Shown: positions 8,563 to 17,952, numbered from the stretch's first letter. The stretch: 64,000 nt of DNA from Geodermatophilus sabuli (GCF_900215145.1 NZ_OBDO01000001.1:1105080-1169079), one strand, 5' to 3'. Numbers and translations: made by a program. The notes: generated from the letters alone by a model not told the origin.

Positions 8563-8570
8563 GGACCGCG

Positions 8571-9140
8571 ATGTCCGAACCGCCCGAAACCCCGTCCCTG
8601 TCCGCACCGTCGACCACCCCGGTTGCCGCCGGGGCCGGTTCCGCGGGTCCCGGCTCCGGCCCGACCGGCGGCCCGGCCGGCCCACCGGGCCCGCCCCCGA
8701 CCGCCGAGGTGCCGGGGACGCCACCGGCTCCCGGCGCCGAGGGCCACCAGCCCACGGCGCCGGTCACCGGCCGGCCGCGGGTGGGGGCCCGCCGTCCCGA
8801 CCCGATGACCCGGATGGGGCCGTGGGCGCCGGCGGCCGCCGCGCTGCTGGGGCTGCTGGCCGGCGTCCTCGTCGTCCTGCTGCTGAGGGGGTCGGCGGAC
8901 GCGTTCCACGAGCAGCTCGCGCTGGTGTTCCTCACCGTCGGGCTCGGGATGCTCGGCGCCGCTGCGGCGCTGCTGGCCGACGAGGTTCGCCTGGTGCGCC
9001 GCGGTGCGCGGGAGGCGGCGGTCCGCCCGGCCTGGGTCGAGACGACCGCGGGCCTGCTCAACGGCCTGACCCCGGCGCGGCTGCTCATGCTGGCCAGCGC
9101 CTTCGTCCTGTTCCTCGCCGCCTACGTCAGCCGCGGCTGA
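8571..9140 (+). CDS. Membrane protein with Pro/Gly-rich N-terminus, unknown function
   Basis: 189 aa. The first 80 residues are disordered and rich in Pro, Gly and Ala. Then follow hydrophobic segments at about 85-105 (AAALLGLLAGVLVVLLL), 115-138 (LALVFLTVGLGMLGAAAALLA) and the C-terminus (ARLLMLASAFVLFLAAYV). I do not recognise a family. It stands alone between the Dap operon and the convergent TSUP pair; a role in either is not indicated. Confidence 0.7.
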   Translation: MSEPPETPSLSAPSTTPVAAGAGSAGPGSGPTGGPAGPPGPPPTAEVPGTPPAPGAEGHQPTAPVTGRPRVGARRPDPMTRMGPWAPAAAALLGLLAGVLVVLLLRGSADAFHEQLALVFLTVGLGMLGAAAALLADEVRLVRRGAREAAVRPAWVETTAGLLNGLTPARLLMLASAFVLFLAAYVSRG

Positions 9141-9216
9141 GCCGGGCCGCCGCGGCCGAGCCGGCCCGGACGGCCCGGGCGGTCAGGGCCCGGGCGTCCA
9201 CCGCGGACGCCCGGGC

Positions 9217-9984
9217 TCAGCCGTAGGCCTGCACCGCCAGGTGGATCGCCAGGCCGAGGCCGGCGAGCGCGATCAGCCGGCGCAGCACGGTCTGCGGGGC
9301 GCGCCGCACCACCCGCGGGCCCAGCCGGCCGCCGACGAACAGCCCCAGCGCCAACGGCAGCGCGGCCGACCACGCGACCGGTGCCAGGAACAGGAAGCCG
9401 ATCGCCGCCACCGCGTTGGCCATCCCGAGCACCACGTTCTTCAAGGCGTTCCCCCGCGGCAGACCCTCGCCGGTGGTGAGCAGGTACATCGCCAGCATCA
9501 TGACGCCGGCCGCGGCTCCGAAGTAGCCGCCGTAGACGGCGACCGCGAACGTCCCCAGCGGCAGCCACCACGGGTCCCGGTGCTCGGGGTGGTGCTTCGC
9601 CCCCTCGACGGCCAGCACCCCCGGCGAGCGTTGCAGCGCCAGGGCGATCGAAGCGCCGGCGATCAGCCACGGGACGATCCGCTCGAAGGCCGAGGACGGG
9701 GTGAGCAGCAGCAGGGCCGCGCCGGCCGCCCCGCCGAGCACCGCCCCGGCCGACAGCCGGAGGAGGCGGCGGCCCTGCCCGCGCAACTCCGGTCGCGAGG
9801 CGCTCACCGACCCGACGCTGTTGAGCACCAGCGCCACGGTGTTGGTGATGTTCGCCGTCACCGGCGGGAGCCCGGTGGCCAGGAGCGCCGGGTAGCTCAC
9901 CAGCGAGGCCAGGCCGGCGATGCTGCCGGTGAGCCCCGCGGCGACGCCGGCCAGGACCAGGAGCACGAACTCCACGACGTTCAC
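9217..9984 (-). CDS. TSUP (TauE/SafE) family permease
   Basis: 255 aa, about eight membrane segments in two related halves. The hallmark GLxGS..GLASLVSYPALL..GLPPVTANITNTVA opening and the second-half YGGYFGAAAGVMMLAM motif identify a TauE/SafE-type permease, which moves sulfur-containing anions such as sulfite or organosulfonates. Its GTG start overlaps the stop of the upstream paralogue by four bases (GTGA), so the pair is probably co-translated. Confidence 0.85.
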   Translation of the reverse strand: MNVVEFVLLVLAGVAAGLTGSIAGLASLVSYPALLATGLPPVTANITNTVALVLNSVGSVSASRPELRGQGRRLLRLSAGAVLGGAAGAALLLLTPSSAFERIVPWLIAGASIALALQRSPGVLAVEGAKHHPEHRDPWWLPLGTFAVAVYGGYFGAAAGVMMLAMYLLTTGEGLPRGNALKNVVLGMANAVAAIGFLFLAPVAWSAALPLALGLFVGGRLGPRVVRRAPQTVLRRLIALAGLGLAIHLAVQAYG

Positions 9985-10763
9985 CGCGTCAGGAGGACCG
10001 CGATGGCGACCAGGCCCAGCGCGACGATGACCGTGCGCAGCACGACCGCGGGCAGTCGGCGGCCGACGCTGGACCCCGCGTATCCGCCCACGAGCGCACC
10101 CCCGGCCACCAGGGCGGCGGCGGTCCAGTGCACCCGGTCGGTCGCGACGACGACGTAGGTCGCGGCGGCGACGGTGTTCACGCCGAGGGTCAGCACGTTC
10201 TTCAGCGCGTTGAGCCGGTGCAGCGACTCGTGCAGCAGCAGGCCGAAGATGCCGATCTGCAGCACGCCCTGACTGGCGGCGAAGTAGCCGCCGTAGGTGC
10301 CGGTGGCGTACGCGCCGGCGAACAGCGCGACCATCCGCCCGCGACCCGGCGCGGGGTCGGCGTCGTCGCCGACCTCCCGGCGGCGGGCCACCCACCGCTG
10401 CAGCAGCGGCTGGGTGGCCACCAGCAGCACCGCGAGCCCGACCAGCGCCGGCACGATCGCCTCGAACGCCGACGCCGGCAGGTGCAGCAGCAGGAACGCC
10501 CCGGTCAGCGCCCCGAGCACCGACGCCGGCAGCAGCCGCAGGAGCAGCCGCCGCTGGCCGCGCAACTCCCGGCGGTAGCCGATGGAGCCGGTCAGGTTGC
10601 CGGGGACCAGCCCCAGGGAGTTGCTGATCGTGGCCGTCACCGGCGGCAGGCCGACGGCGAGCAGCACCGGGAAGGTGACGAGGGTCCCGGACCCGACCAC
10701 GGCGTTGATGCCACCCGCCGCGAAGCCTGCGGCGGACACCGCCACCATCTCCCACGCCGTCAT
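9981..10763 (-). CDS. TSUP (TauE/SafE) family permease, upstream paralogue
   Basis: 260 aa from the ATG at 10763; upstream in-frame codons are not family-like. Motifs GINAVVGSGTLVTFPVLLAVGLPPVTATISNSLG and TYGGYFAASQGV mirror those of the neighbour, so the two arose by duplication. Two-gene TSUP units may form hetero-oligomers, which would explain the overlap. The substrate cannot be told from sequence. Confidence 0.85.
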   Translation of the reverse strand: MTAWEMVAVSAAGFAAGGINAVVGSGTLVTFPVLLAVGLPPVTATISNSLGLVPGNLTGSIGYRRELRGQRRLLLRLLPASVLGALTGAFLLLHLPASAFEAIVPALVGLAVLLVATQPLLQRWVARRREVGDDADPAPGRGRMVALFAGAYATGTYGGYFAASQGVLQIGIFGLLLHESLHRLNALKNVLTLGVNTVAAATYVVVATDRVHWTAAALVAGGALVGGYAGSSVGRRLPAVVLRTVIVALGLVAIAVLLTR

Positions 10764-10900
10764 GCCGCCATCACTGCGAGGTTGCCACGGCTGCGGCTCC
10801 CCCGGGCGACGGGGTGGGGAGACCTCCGTCTCCTCGGCGCGGCCCGGGGGTTTTACCCAGTTCTTGCACTGCGCTGGGGTCCCGCTTGCCACACCTTGTC

Positions 10901-10906
10901 TAGCGT
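10901..10906 (+). promoter_or_regulatory. Candidate -10 box
   Basis: TAGCGT about 55 bases upstream of the ATG at 10961, in the divergent gap next to the TSUP pair. No clear -35. Confidence 0.35.
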
Positions 10907-10960
10907 CGAGACGAGCGTGCAGCAGTGGACGTCGGGCCAGACCGAGAGAACGCCAGGGTG

Positions 10961-11470
10961 ATGACGATGGACCTCCGTGTCGTGGTGTTCAACCGGATTG
11001 TCCAGGACGCCGTGTTGCGCAGGCTCCTGGTGAACCACGCCGACCGCGTCGAGTCCGGCCGCGACCCGCAGACCGGCGCGAGCGGGTGCGCCTTCCTCGT
11101 CCTGAGGTGGCTGCGCAGCGACGAGCCGTCCGCGTCCGCCGGGTGCGAGGTGCTGGTGGCCCGGGCGCACGTCCCCGGGCAGCAGCCCGACCCCGGCGGC
11201 CGTCTCGACCACCTCCTGCTCCGGCTGGAGGTGGCTCTGTGCGCCGAGGTGGGGGACGACGCTCTCGCGATCCGGGGCCTGGGGTCGTCGCCGCACGCCG
11301 TCCGGGGTCCGTCGGACACGCTGGCCAGGTCGGCGACGTTCGTCGTCGTCCCTGCCCCGTCCCGGCTCGACGGCGAACGGGAGCTCGCACTGGTGCCCTG
11401 GCCGGGACGGGCCGGCGCGGACGCGGGCGGCCTCGCCGTACCGAGCGGAGCCGTGTCCAGCCTGAACTGA
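10961..11470 (+). CDS. Hypothetical soluble protein
   Basis: 169 aa, starting MTMDLRVVVFNRIVQDAVLRRLL (ATG 10961; ATG 10967 is also possible). Mixed alpha/beta character, no membrane segment, no motif I recognise. It lies 57 bases upstream of the histidine kinase on the same strand and could be part of that signalling unit. Confidence 0.6.
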   Translation: MTMDLRVVVFNRIVQDAVLRRLLVNHADRVESGRDPQTGASGCAFLVLRWLRSDEPSASAGCEVLVARAHVPGQQPDPGGRLDHLLLRLEVALCAEVGDDALAIRGLGSSPHAVRGPSDTLARSATFVVVPAPSRLDGERELALVPWPGRAGADAGGLAVPSGAVSSLN

Positions 11471-11527
11471 CCCGCGGGCCGGCGGGGTCCGCGCGGGCAC
11501 CGCGGCAGGTGCGGAACGGAGGCGCTG

Positions 11528-12856
11528 GTGCGCACTCGGATCATCGGCCTGGCGGTGTGGGCCGCCGTCCTGGCGATCGGGCTCTTCGGGGTGCCGCTGG
11601 CGGTGGCGGTGCTCCAGTACTCCGTGCAGACCGAGCGCGACGACCTCGAGCAGTTCGCCCGCACGGTGGCGATCTCGGTGACCTACGACGTCGACGAGGG
11701 GGAGTGGCTCGAGGACGTCTACCACGAGGGCTCCACCGCGGCGGCGGTGTACGACGAGAACGGCGACTGGCTGGGAGGTGCCCGGTCGGACGCCACGGAG
11801 CTGGAGGTCACGCAGGCCCTCGCGGAGCGGGCCGGGACCTGGACCGAGGACGGCCGGTTCGTCGTCGTCGTGCCGGTCACCTACGGCGACGAGGTGATCG
11901 GCGCGGTGCGCGCCACGGCTCCACGGACCGACGTCCTGCCGAAGGTGCTGCCCGCCTGGGGAGGGATGGCCGCGCTCGCGGCCCTCGCGGTGACCGCCGC
12001 CTGGCTGGTCGGGCGCCGGCAGGCGCGGCGGCTGGCGCACCCCCTGGAGGACCTGGCGGCCGGCGCGCGCCGGCTGGGGGACGGCGACTTCAGCGTCCGC
12101 ACCCGGGAGGGCGGGATCAGGGAGATCGACGCGGTCGGCGCCGCGCTGAACTCCACCGCCGCTCGCCTGGACGGCCTGCTCGCGCGGGAACGCGCGTTCT
12201 CAGCCGACGCCTCCCACCAGCTGCGCACGCCGCTGGCCGGTCTCCGGCTGCGGCTGGAGGCCGCCCTCGAGCAGCCCGGTCAGGACCCCCGCCCGGCCAT
12301 GGCCGCCAGTCTCGTGGACGCCGACCGCCTCGAGGCCACCATCGACGAGATCCTGGCCCTGGCCCGGGCCGATCGCGGCGCCGAGGCCGGGCCGGTGGAC
12401 CTCCGCGCACTGCTGGACGAGCTCTCCCCGGAGTGGCGCGCCCGCCTGGCCCTCCAGCACCGCGCCCTCGACGTGACCGTCGGGCCGGGGGTGCCGGTCC
12501 CGCGCGCGTCCACAGCGGCGGTCCGCCAGGTGCTCGCCGTGCTCGTGGACAACGCCGCGACGCACGGCGCGGGAACGGTGGCGGTCACGGTCCGCGAGGC
12601 CTCCGGCGCCGTCGCGATCGACGTCTCCGACGAGGGTCCGGGCGTGGACCAGCCGGGGAGCCTGCTCTTCGCCCGGCGGGCCGACCAGCGCGACGGGCAC
12701 GGCATCGGGCTGGCGCTGGCGCGGCGCCTCGCCGAGTCCGAGCAGGGGCGGCTGCACCTGTCCCGGTCCTCGCCACCGGTGTTCACCCTGCTGCTGCCGC
12801 GGGTGAGCGCCGAGGCCGTGCCCGGACCGCTCGTCCGCGCCGGCGACGGCGGCTAG
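11528..12856 (+). CDS. Membrane sensor histidine kinase
   Basis: 442 aa from a GTG with GGAGG six bases before it. Membrane segments at about 5-30 and 142-162 flank an extracytoplasmic sensor of roughly 110 residues rich in Asp/Glu. Then come HAMP (about 163-215), HisKA with H230 (SADASHQLRTPLAG), and an HATPase with the N box VLVDNAATH, G1 DEGPGV and G2 GHGIGLALARRL. The ATPase domain is compact. The likely partner is the response regulator encoded tail-to-tail next to it; the two stop codons share the same CTAG. Confidence 0.92.
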   Translation: MRTRIIGLAVWAAVLAIGLFGVPLAVAVLQYSVQTERDDLEQFARTVAISVTYDVDEGEWLEDVYHEGSTAAAVYDENGDWLGGARSDATELEVTQALAERAGTWTEDGRFVVVVPVTYGDEVIGAVRATAPRTDVLPKVLPAWGGMAALAALAVTAAWLVGRRQARRLAHPLEDLAAGARRLGDGDFSVRTREGGIREIDAVGAALNSTAARLDGLLARERAFSADASHQLRTPLAGLRLRLEAALEQPGQDPRPAMAASLVDADRLEATIDEILALARADRGAEAGPVDLRALLDELSPEWRARLALQHRALDVTVGPGVPVPRASTAAVRQVLAVLVDNAATHGAGTVAVTVREASGAVAIDVSDEGPGVDQPGSLLFARRADQRDGHGIGLALARRLAESEQGRLHLSRSSPPVFTLLLPRVSAEAVPGPLVRAGDGG

Positions 12857-13572
12857 TGCGGGAGCCCCCCGGCCTCCGGCGACAGGAGCTCCAGCCGGTA
12901 CCCGTGCCCCCGGACCGTGACGATCTCCGGCACCCGGGCCGACGCGGCGCTCTCGCTCATCTTCCGGCGCAGCGCGGCGACGTGGACGTCGAGCGTCTTG
13001 GTCGAGCCGAACCAGTGCTCGTCCCACACCTCGGACATCAGTGACTCGCGGCTGTGCGCGACCTCGGGCTCCGCGGCCAGCCGCGCCAGGAGGTCGAACT
13101 CCTTGGGACGCAGGTGCAGTTCCCGCCCGGCGACGGTGACCCGGCGACGGGGCACGTCGACGACGAGGTCGCCGATCGCCCGGACCGGGAGGGCGCTCGA
13201 GCCGGCCTCGTTGCGGCGCAGGTGGGCGCGCAGGCGCGCGTGCAGCTCGGCCAGCCGGACCGGCTTGACCAGGTAGTCGTCCGCGCCCGCCTCCAGCCCG
13301 ACCACGACGTCCATCTCGGCCGACCGCGCGGTCAGGATGATCAACACGCAGGACGGGCGGGCCTCGCGGAGCCGCCGGCAGACCTCGACGCCGTCGAGGT
13401 CCGGCAGGCCGAGGTCCAGCAGGACGAGGTCGACCGGCGTGCCGACGGCGCGGGCCAGCCCGGCCGCGCCGGTCCGCTCCCAGAGGACCTCGTGGCCGTG
13501 GCTGCGCAGACTCGACGTCAGCACCTCGCCGATCGTCGAGTCGTCCTCGACGAGGAGGACCCGGCTCGCCAC
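12853..13572 (-). CDS. OmpR/PhoB-family response regulator
   Basis: 239 aa. Receiver domain with acidic pair E9/D10/D11, phosphoacceptor D53 (LLDLGLPD) and conserved lysine in DYLVKPV; C-terminal winged helix (LRPKEFDLLARLA ... VHVAALRRKM ... VRGHGYRL). It probably receives phosphate from the kinase at 11528-12856. Convergent arrangement with a four-base shared stop is unusual, since kinase and regulator are usually co-transcribed. Confidence 0.93.
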   Translation of the reverse strand: MASRVLLVEDDSTIGEVLTSSLRSHGHEVLWERTGAAGLARAVGTPVDLVLLDLGLPDLDGVEVCRRLREARPSCVLIILTARSAEMDVVVGLEAGADDYLVKPVRLAELHARLRAHLRRNEAGSSALPVRAIGDLVVDVPRRRVTVAGRELHLRPKEFDLLARLAAEPEVAHSRESLMSEVWDEHWFGSTKTLDVHVAALRRKMSESAASARVPEIVTVRGHGYRLELLSPEAGGLPH

Positions 13573-13647
13573 GTCGTCATCCTGGCAGTCGGGGCGCCGC
13601 AGGTGCGGTCCTGCGCGTGCGGCCGGGCGCGAGCCGACACCGCGCCC

Positions 13648-16209
13648 TCAGTCCGTGCGGCCGGCAGACACCAGGCGCAGCACCACGGCGCCCTCCTCGT
13701 CGGAGGCGTCGAGGTCCACCTCGACGTCGAGACCCCAGTCGTGGTCGCCGGCGGGGTCGTCCACGATCTGGCGCACCCGCCACACCCCGGGCTCGCTCCT
13801 GTCCCAGATGATCAGCGCCGGCCCGCGGGCGTCGGCGCCGGTGTTCACCTCCGCGTGCTCGGCGAAGTAGGCCTGCACCACCTCGCCCCAGCGGTCGGCG
13901 TGCCACCCGGAGCCGCGGTCGAGCTCGCCGAGGTCGTACCAGCGGCGGCGGGCCCACAGCTCCACCCGGCGGAACAGCGCGTTGCGGACCATCGCGGTGA
14001 ACGCCCGCTCGTTGCCGGTGAGCGGGCGCGGGCGGGCGGGGACGGCGACCGGCTCGTCCAGCGGCTGGTCCGGCGAGGTCAGCTGCTCCCACTCGTCCAG
14101 CAGCGAGGAGTCCACCTGCCGGACCAGCTCGCCCAGCCACTCGACGAGGTCGGTGACCTCCTCGGTGCGCGCCGCCGCCGGGACGCCGGACCGCAGCGCC
14201 TTGAACGCATCCGACAGGTACCGCAGCACCGCGCCCTCGGACCGGGTCAGCCCGTAGGTGGTGACGAACTCCCGGAAGGTGAACGCCCGCTCCCACATCT
14301 CCCGGACGACGGCCTTCGGCGACAGGTGCGCGTCGGCGGCCCAGGGGTTGCTGCGCACGTAGACCTCGAAGGCGTGCCCGAGCAGCTCCTCCAGCGGCTT
14401 CGGGTGGGTGACCGCCTCCAGCAGCTCCATCCGCTCGTCGTACTCGATGCCCTCGGCCTTCATCTGGGCGACGGCCTCGCCCTTGGCCTTGTTCAGCTGC
14501 GCGGCGAGGACCTGCCGTGGGTCGTCGAGGGTGGCCTCGATGACGCTGACGACGTCCAGGGCGTACGTGTCGCTGTCCGGGTCGAGCAGCTCGATGGCGG
14601 CCAGCGCGAAGGTCGACAGCGGCTGGTTGAGCGCGAAGTCCGGCGGCAGGTCGACGGTCAGGTCGTAGCGCCGGCCGTCGGGCTCGGGCTCCGGCAGCCG
14701 CTCCAGCACGCCGGCCTGCAGCAGCGAGCGGGCGATGCCGATCGCCTCGCGGATGTGCCGCAGCTGTCGCTTGCGCGGCTCGTGGTTCTCCGTCAGCAGC
14801 CGCCGCATGGCGACGAACGGGTCGCCGGGGCGGTCGACGACGTCGAGCACCATCGCCGTCGACACCCGCATGTTGCTCGTCAGCGGCTCGGGATCGGCGG
14901 CCACCAGCCGGTTCATGGTCGCCTCCGACCACGGCACCATGCCCTCGGGCGCCTTGCGGCGGACCAGCTTGCGGCGCTTCTTGGGGTCGTCGGCGACCTT
15001 GGCGAACTGCTTGAGGTTCTCCACCTCGTGCTCCGGCGCCTGGACGACGACGGTGCCGGCGGTGTCGTACCCGGCGCGCCCGGCCCGCCCGGCGATCTGG
15101 TGGAACTCGCGGGCGTTGAGCAGCCGGGTGCGGGTGCCGTCGTACTTCGACAGCGCGGAGAACACGACGGTGCGGATCGGCACGTTGATGCCCACGCCGA
15201 GGGTGTCGGTGCCGCAGATGACCTTGAGCAGGCCGGCCTGGGCCAGCTGCTCCACCAGCCGCCGGTACTTGGGCAGCATCCCCGCGTGGTGGACGCCGAT
15301 GCCGTGACGGACCAGCCGCGACAGCGTCGTCCCGAAGGAGGAGGTGAACCGGAAGCCGCCGATCATGTCCGCGATCGCGGCCTTCTCCTCCTTGCTGCAC
15401 ACGTTGACGCTCATCAGGGCCTGCGCCCGCTCCAGCGCCGAGGCCTGCGTGAAGTGGACGACGTAGACCGGCGCCTGCCGGGTGTCCAGCAGCTCCTGGA
15501 TCGTCTCGTGCATCGGCGTCGTCGCGTAGTAGTGGTGCAGGGGGACCGGGCGCTCGGCGTTGGCTACCAACGCCGTCGGCCGGCCGGTGCGGCGGGTGAG
15601 GTCCTCGCGCAGCCAGGTCGTGTCGCCGAGGGTGGCGCTCATCAGGAGGAACTGCGCCCTCGGCAACTCCAGCAGCGGCACCTGCCAGGCCCAGCCGCGG
15701 TCGGGGTCGCCGTAGAAGTGGAACTCGTCCATGACCACCAGGCCGACGTCGGCGTCCGACCCCTCACGCAGCGCGATGTTGGCCAGCACCTCGGCGGTGC
15801 AGGCGATGATCGGCGCGTCCCGGTTGACCGCCGCGTCGCCGGTGAGCATGCCGACGTTCTCCGCGCCGAAGACGCCGCACAGCGCGAAGAACTTCTCGCT
15901 GACCAGGGCCTTGATCGGCGCGGTGTACCAGCTGCGCCGGCCGGCGGCCAGCGCCGCGTACTGGGCGCCGGTGGCCACCAGCGACTTGCCCGAGCCGGTC
16001 GGCGTCGCCAGGACGACGTTGGCGCCGCTGACCAGCTCGATCAGCGCCTCCTCCTGCGCCGGGTACAGCACGGTGCCGTTCCCCTCGGCCCACGCGGCGA
16101 AGGAGGTGAACAGCTCGTCGGGGTCGGCGCCGCGCGCGCGGAGGGCGGCGAGGTCGCTGGGGTCGTCGAGGAGGGGAAGGGCGGTCCTCGTGGTGGTCGG
16201 CATGGTCAT
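13648..16209 (-). CDS. SKI2/DEAD-like RNA/DNA helicase with DUF3516 C-terminus
   Basis: 853 aa. Walker A ATPTGSGKS (about 68-76), Walker B variant VVMDEFHFY, motif III LLMSATLGD, and motifs V/VI GTDTLGVGIN and HQIAGRAGRAG identify an SF2 helicase. The long C-terminal part (about 400-853) matches the actinobacterial DUF3516 helicases, whose biological role is poorly known; RNA processing is likely by analogy with SKI2. Start is the ATG at 16209 (MTMPTTTR); a second ATG lies two codons on. No ribosome site is visible, so it may be leaderless. Single-gene unit. Confidence 0.9.
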   Translation of the reverse strand: MTMPTTTRTALPLLDDPSDLAALRARGADPDELFTSFAAWAEGNGTVLYPAQEEALIELVSGANVVLATPTGSGKSLVATGAQYAALAAGRRSWYTAPIKALVSEKFFALCGVFGAENVGMLTGDAAVNRDAPIIACTAEVLANIALREGSDADVGLVVMDEFHFYGDPDRGWAWQVPLLELPRAQFLLMSATLGDTTWLREDLTRRTGRPTALVANAERPVPLHHYYATTPMHETIQELLDTRQAPVYVVHFTQASALERAQALMSVNVCSKEEKAAIADMIGGFRFTSSFGTTLSRLVRHGIGVHHAGMLPKYRRLVEQLAQAGLLKVICGTDTLGVGINVPIRTVVFSALSKYDGTRTRLLNAREFHQIAGRAGRAGYDTAGTVVVQAPEHEVENLKQFAKVADDPKKRRKLVRRKAPEGMVPWSEATMNRLVAADPEPLTSNMRVSTAMVLDVVDRPGDPFVAMRRLLTENHEPRKRQLRHIREAIGIARSLLQAGVLERLPEPEPDGRRYDLTVDLPPDFALNQPLSTFALAAIELLDPDSDTYALDVVSVIEATLDDPRQVLAAQLNKAKGEAVAQMKAEGIEYDERMELLEAVTHPKPLEELLGHAFEVYVRSNPWAADAHLSPKAVVREMWERAFTFREFVTTYGLTRSEGAVLRYLSDAFKALRSGVPAAARTEEVTDLVEWLGELVRQVDSSLLDEWEQLTSPDQPLDEPVAVPARPRPLTGNERAFTAMVRNALFRRVELWARRRWYDLGELDRGSGWHADRWGEVVQAYFAEHAEVNTGADARGPALIIWDRSEPGVWRVRQIVDDPAGDHDWGLDVEVDLDASDEEGAVVLRLVSAGRTD

Positions 16210-16297
16210 CGTGGGGGACAGCGTGCCCGACGCGCCTTCCCTTCCCGCGGCATGGTCCTCCCCGGGCAGGCGGTCCGGTTCCGGTGTCGGCGAGGGG

Positions 16298-16903
16298 TCA
16301 GGACGCGGGAGGCCCCAGCACGCGGTCCAGCTGGTGTCGGAGCACGTGGAGGGCGTCACCGGCGCCCCGCTGGCGCCCCAGCACGCTGGCCGTGAGCCCG
16401 TTGGCCAGCGCCAGCAGCAGCACCACCTCGGTGCGGGCGTCCAGCTCTCGCGGCGCGTCCCCCTCGCCCTGCGCACGTTCCAGTCGCGCGGTCAGGTACG
16501 CCTCGAGCGCGTCGGGGTGGTTGCGACCGCCGGCGCCCAGCGCCGGATCGGTCAGGGCAACCGCGTAGTACGCCGCCCACGCCAGTGCGTCGGCCCGGCT
16601 GTCGTCGTCGGTCGGCAGGATGCTGCCGAGCACGACCTCGAAGGCCTCCCGCACGGTCAGCCCGGTGCCGGCGGCGGCGCGTCCGCGCACCCGGCGGTCC
16701 AGCCGGCCGGCCAGCTCGGCGAGGCCCGCGGTCAGCAGGGTCGCCTTGTCGGCGAAGTAGTACTGGACGACGCGGAGCGAGGCCCCTGCCTCGTGAGCGA
16801 CCTCGCGCATGGTCACCGCCTGCAGCCCCCGGGTGCTCGCGATCCGCAGCAGAGCGGCGGTCAGCTCCGCGCGGCGCTGCTCGTGGTCCGCCCGTCTCGG
16901 CAC
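16298..16903 (-). CDS. TetR-family repressor
   Basis: 201 aa. N-terminal HTH: LLRIASTRGLQAVTMREVAHEAGASLRVVQYYFADKATLL, the standard TetR recognition helix pattern. The variable C-terminal ligand domain is all-helical. GTG start at 16903, just five bases after the stop of the hydrolase gene, so the two are one operon. The inverted repeat overlapping the hydrolase promoter is its probable operator, implying autoregulation. Confidence 0.92.
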   Translation of the reverse strand: MPRRADHEQRRAELTAALLRIASTRGLQAVTMREVAHEAGASLRVVQYYFADKATLLTAGLAELAGRLDRRVRGRAAAGTGLTVREAFEVVLGSILPTDDDSRADALAWAAYYAVALTDPALGAGGRNHPDALEAYLTARLERAQGEGDAPRELDARTEVVLLLALANGLTASVLGRQRGAGDALHVLRHQLDRVLGPPAS

Positions 16904-16907
16904 CGCC

Positions 16908-17801
16908 TCACCCGGCCTCGGCCTCGGCCGCGGGCTCGCCGAGCACCCGCGCCACGACCAGGCCCGCCGCCTCCAGCTGCAGGGCGTGGCCGGCGTCGGG
17001 CACGACCTCCACTCGCCAGTGCGGTGCCGCCCGGGCGATCCGCTCGGCGACGGCGGCGGAGTCGTGCAACGCGCTGCGGGCGCCCAGCAGCACGGAGGTG
17101 GGCACCTCGACGGCGGCGAGCTCGGCGTCGGTCAGCACCGGCGGGGTCGGCAGCCGGCGCCGGAAGCCGCGGCCGGCCACGCCCAGGGCCAGCAGTTCGC
17201 TCTCGAGCAGCGTGCCGTTGACGAGGCGGCGGGCCGCCCGGCGGCGCAGCGCAGCCGGCAGCAGCGCCGCGAGGCCGCCGAGGAGCACCCAGCGGAGGAA
17301 CCGCCGGTCCAGCGGGGCCAGACCGGCGGGGTCGACCAGGGTCAGGGCGGCGATGCGGCGCTCCGCGTCCTGGCGCTGGGCGACCAGCGCGGTCCAGCCA
17401 CCGAACGACGACCCGACCAGGTGGGCGCGGCGGGCACCGCACGCGGCGAGCACCTCGAGCAGCCAGCGGCCGACGGCGTCCCCGTCGGGGATCGGGCCGG
17501 TCCCCTCCGAGCGGCCCGGCTCGCCGAGGGGGTCGACCACGAGCACCGGCCGCCGGCCGGCCAGCGGGCCCACGTGCCGGTACCAGGACAGCGCGTTGCC
17601 ACCCGCGCCCGCGAGCAGCACCACCGGGTCGTCGCCCGCCGGCCCGGCGCGGTAGACGCGCACGGTGCCCAGGGAGGTCGTCAGGTCCTCGGCCCTCACC
17701 GGCACCGGCCACAGCCGGTCCAGCGTGCGGTCGTAGGCGGTGAGGAAGCGGGCGCGGGCGTGGGGGCCGGTGAAGCCCGAGGCGCGGTAGCTGGTGGCCA
17801 C
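16908..17801 (-). CDS. Alpha/beta hydrolase
   Basis: 297 aa from a GTG with GAGGAGG upstream. Oxyanion region LLAGAGGNALSW, nucleophile elbow VGSSFGGW (serine), acid candidates in the C-terminal half, and the catalytic histidine in DAGHALQLE. Substrate unknown; could be an esterase, lactonase or haloperoxidase-like enzyme. Cotranscribed with the TetR gene, which probably controls it in response to the substrate or a related compound. Confidence 0.85.
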   Translation of the reverse strand: MATSYRASGFTGPHARARFLTAYDRTLDRLWPVPVRAEDLTTSLGTVRVYRAGPAGDDPVVLLAGAGGNALSWYRHVGPLAGRRPVLVVDPLGEPGRSEGTGPIPDGDAVGRWLLEVLAACGARRAHLVGSSFGGWTALVAQRQDAERRIAALTLVDPAGLAPLDRRFLRWVLLGGLAALLPAALRRRAARRLVNGTLLESELLALGVAGRGFRRRLPTPPVLTDAELAAVEVPTSVLLGARSALHDSAAVAERIARAAPHWRVEVVPDAGHALQLEAAGLVVARVLGEPAAEAEAG

Positions 17802-17840
17802 TGGTCCTCCTCGGAACGCGCGGACCCGTCGGGAGCGTTC

Positions 17841-17872
17841 GGATACAAGCGTATCCACACGGCGGGCGTCAA
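17841..17872 (-). promoter_or_regulatory. Promoter with TetR-type operator
   Basis: A -35 TTGACG (17867-17872), 18-bp spacer and -10 TTGTAT (17843-17848) on the minus strand precede the hydrolase gene. A perfect 6-4-6 inverted repeat GGATAC-AAGC-GTATCC (17841-17856) covers the -10, a typical position for TetR repression. Confidence 0.75.
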
Positions 17873-17952
17873 CCGTCCACCGCGCGGGTTCCGGGAGCGG
17901 AGGACGGGGGTACGCGGGGGCGGCAGCGCCCACGAACCAGGAGGACGGCCAC

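Larger units (their letters stand above)
7941..8570. other. 630-bp intergenic region upstream of the Dap operon
   Basis: No convincing gene on either strand. It separates the minus-strand biosynthetic operon from a plus-strand membrane protein and must hold both promoters. I could not place a confident promoter for sbnA. It contains four GTCGAC hexamers: one inside the palindrome GTGTCGACAC (8369-8378) and three at exact 8-bp spacing (8497-8518). Confidence 0.6.

Noticed and set aside
13054..16395. 1113-codon open frame opposite the helicase
   Set aside because: Antisense shadow; the minus strand carries complete helicase motifs.
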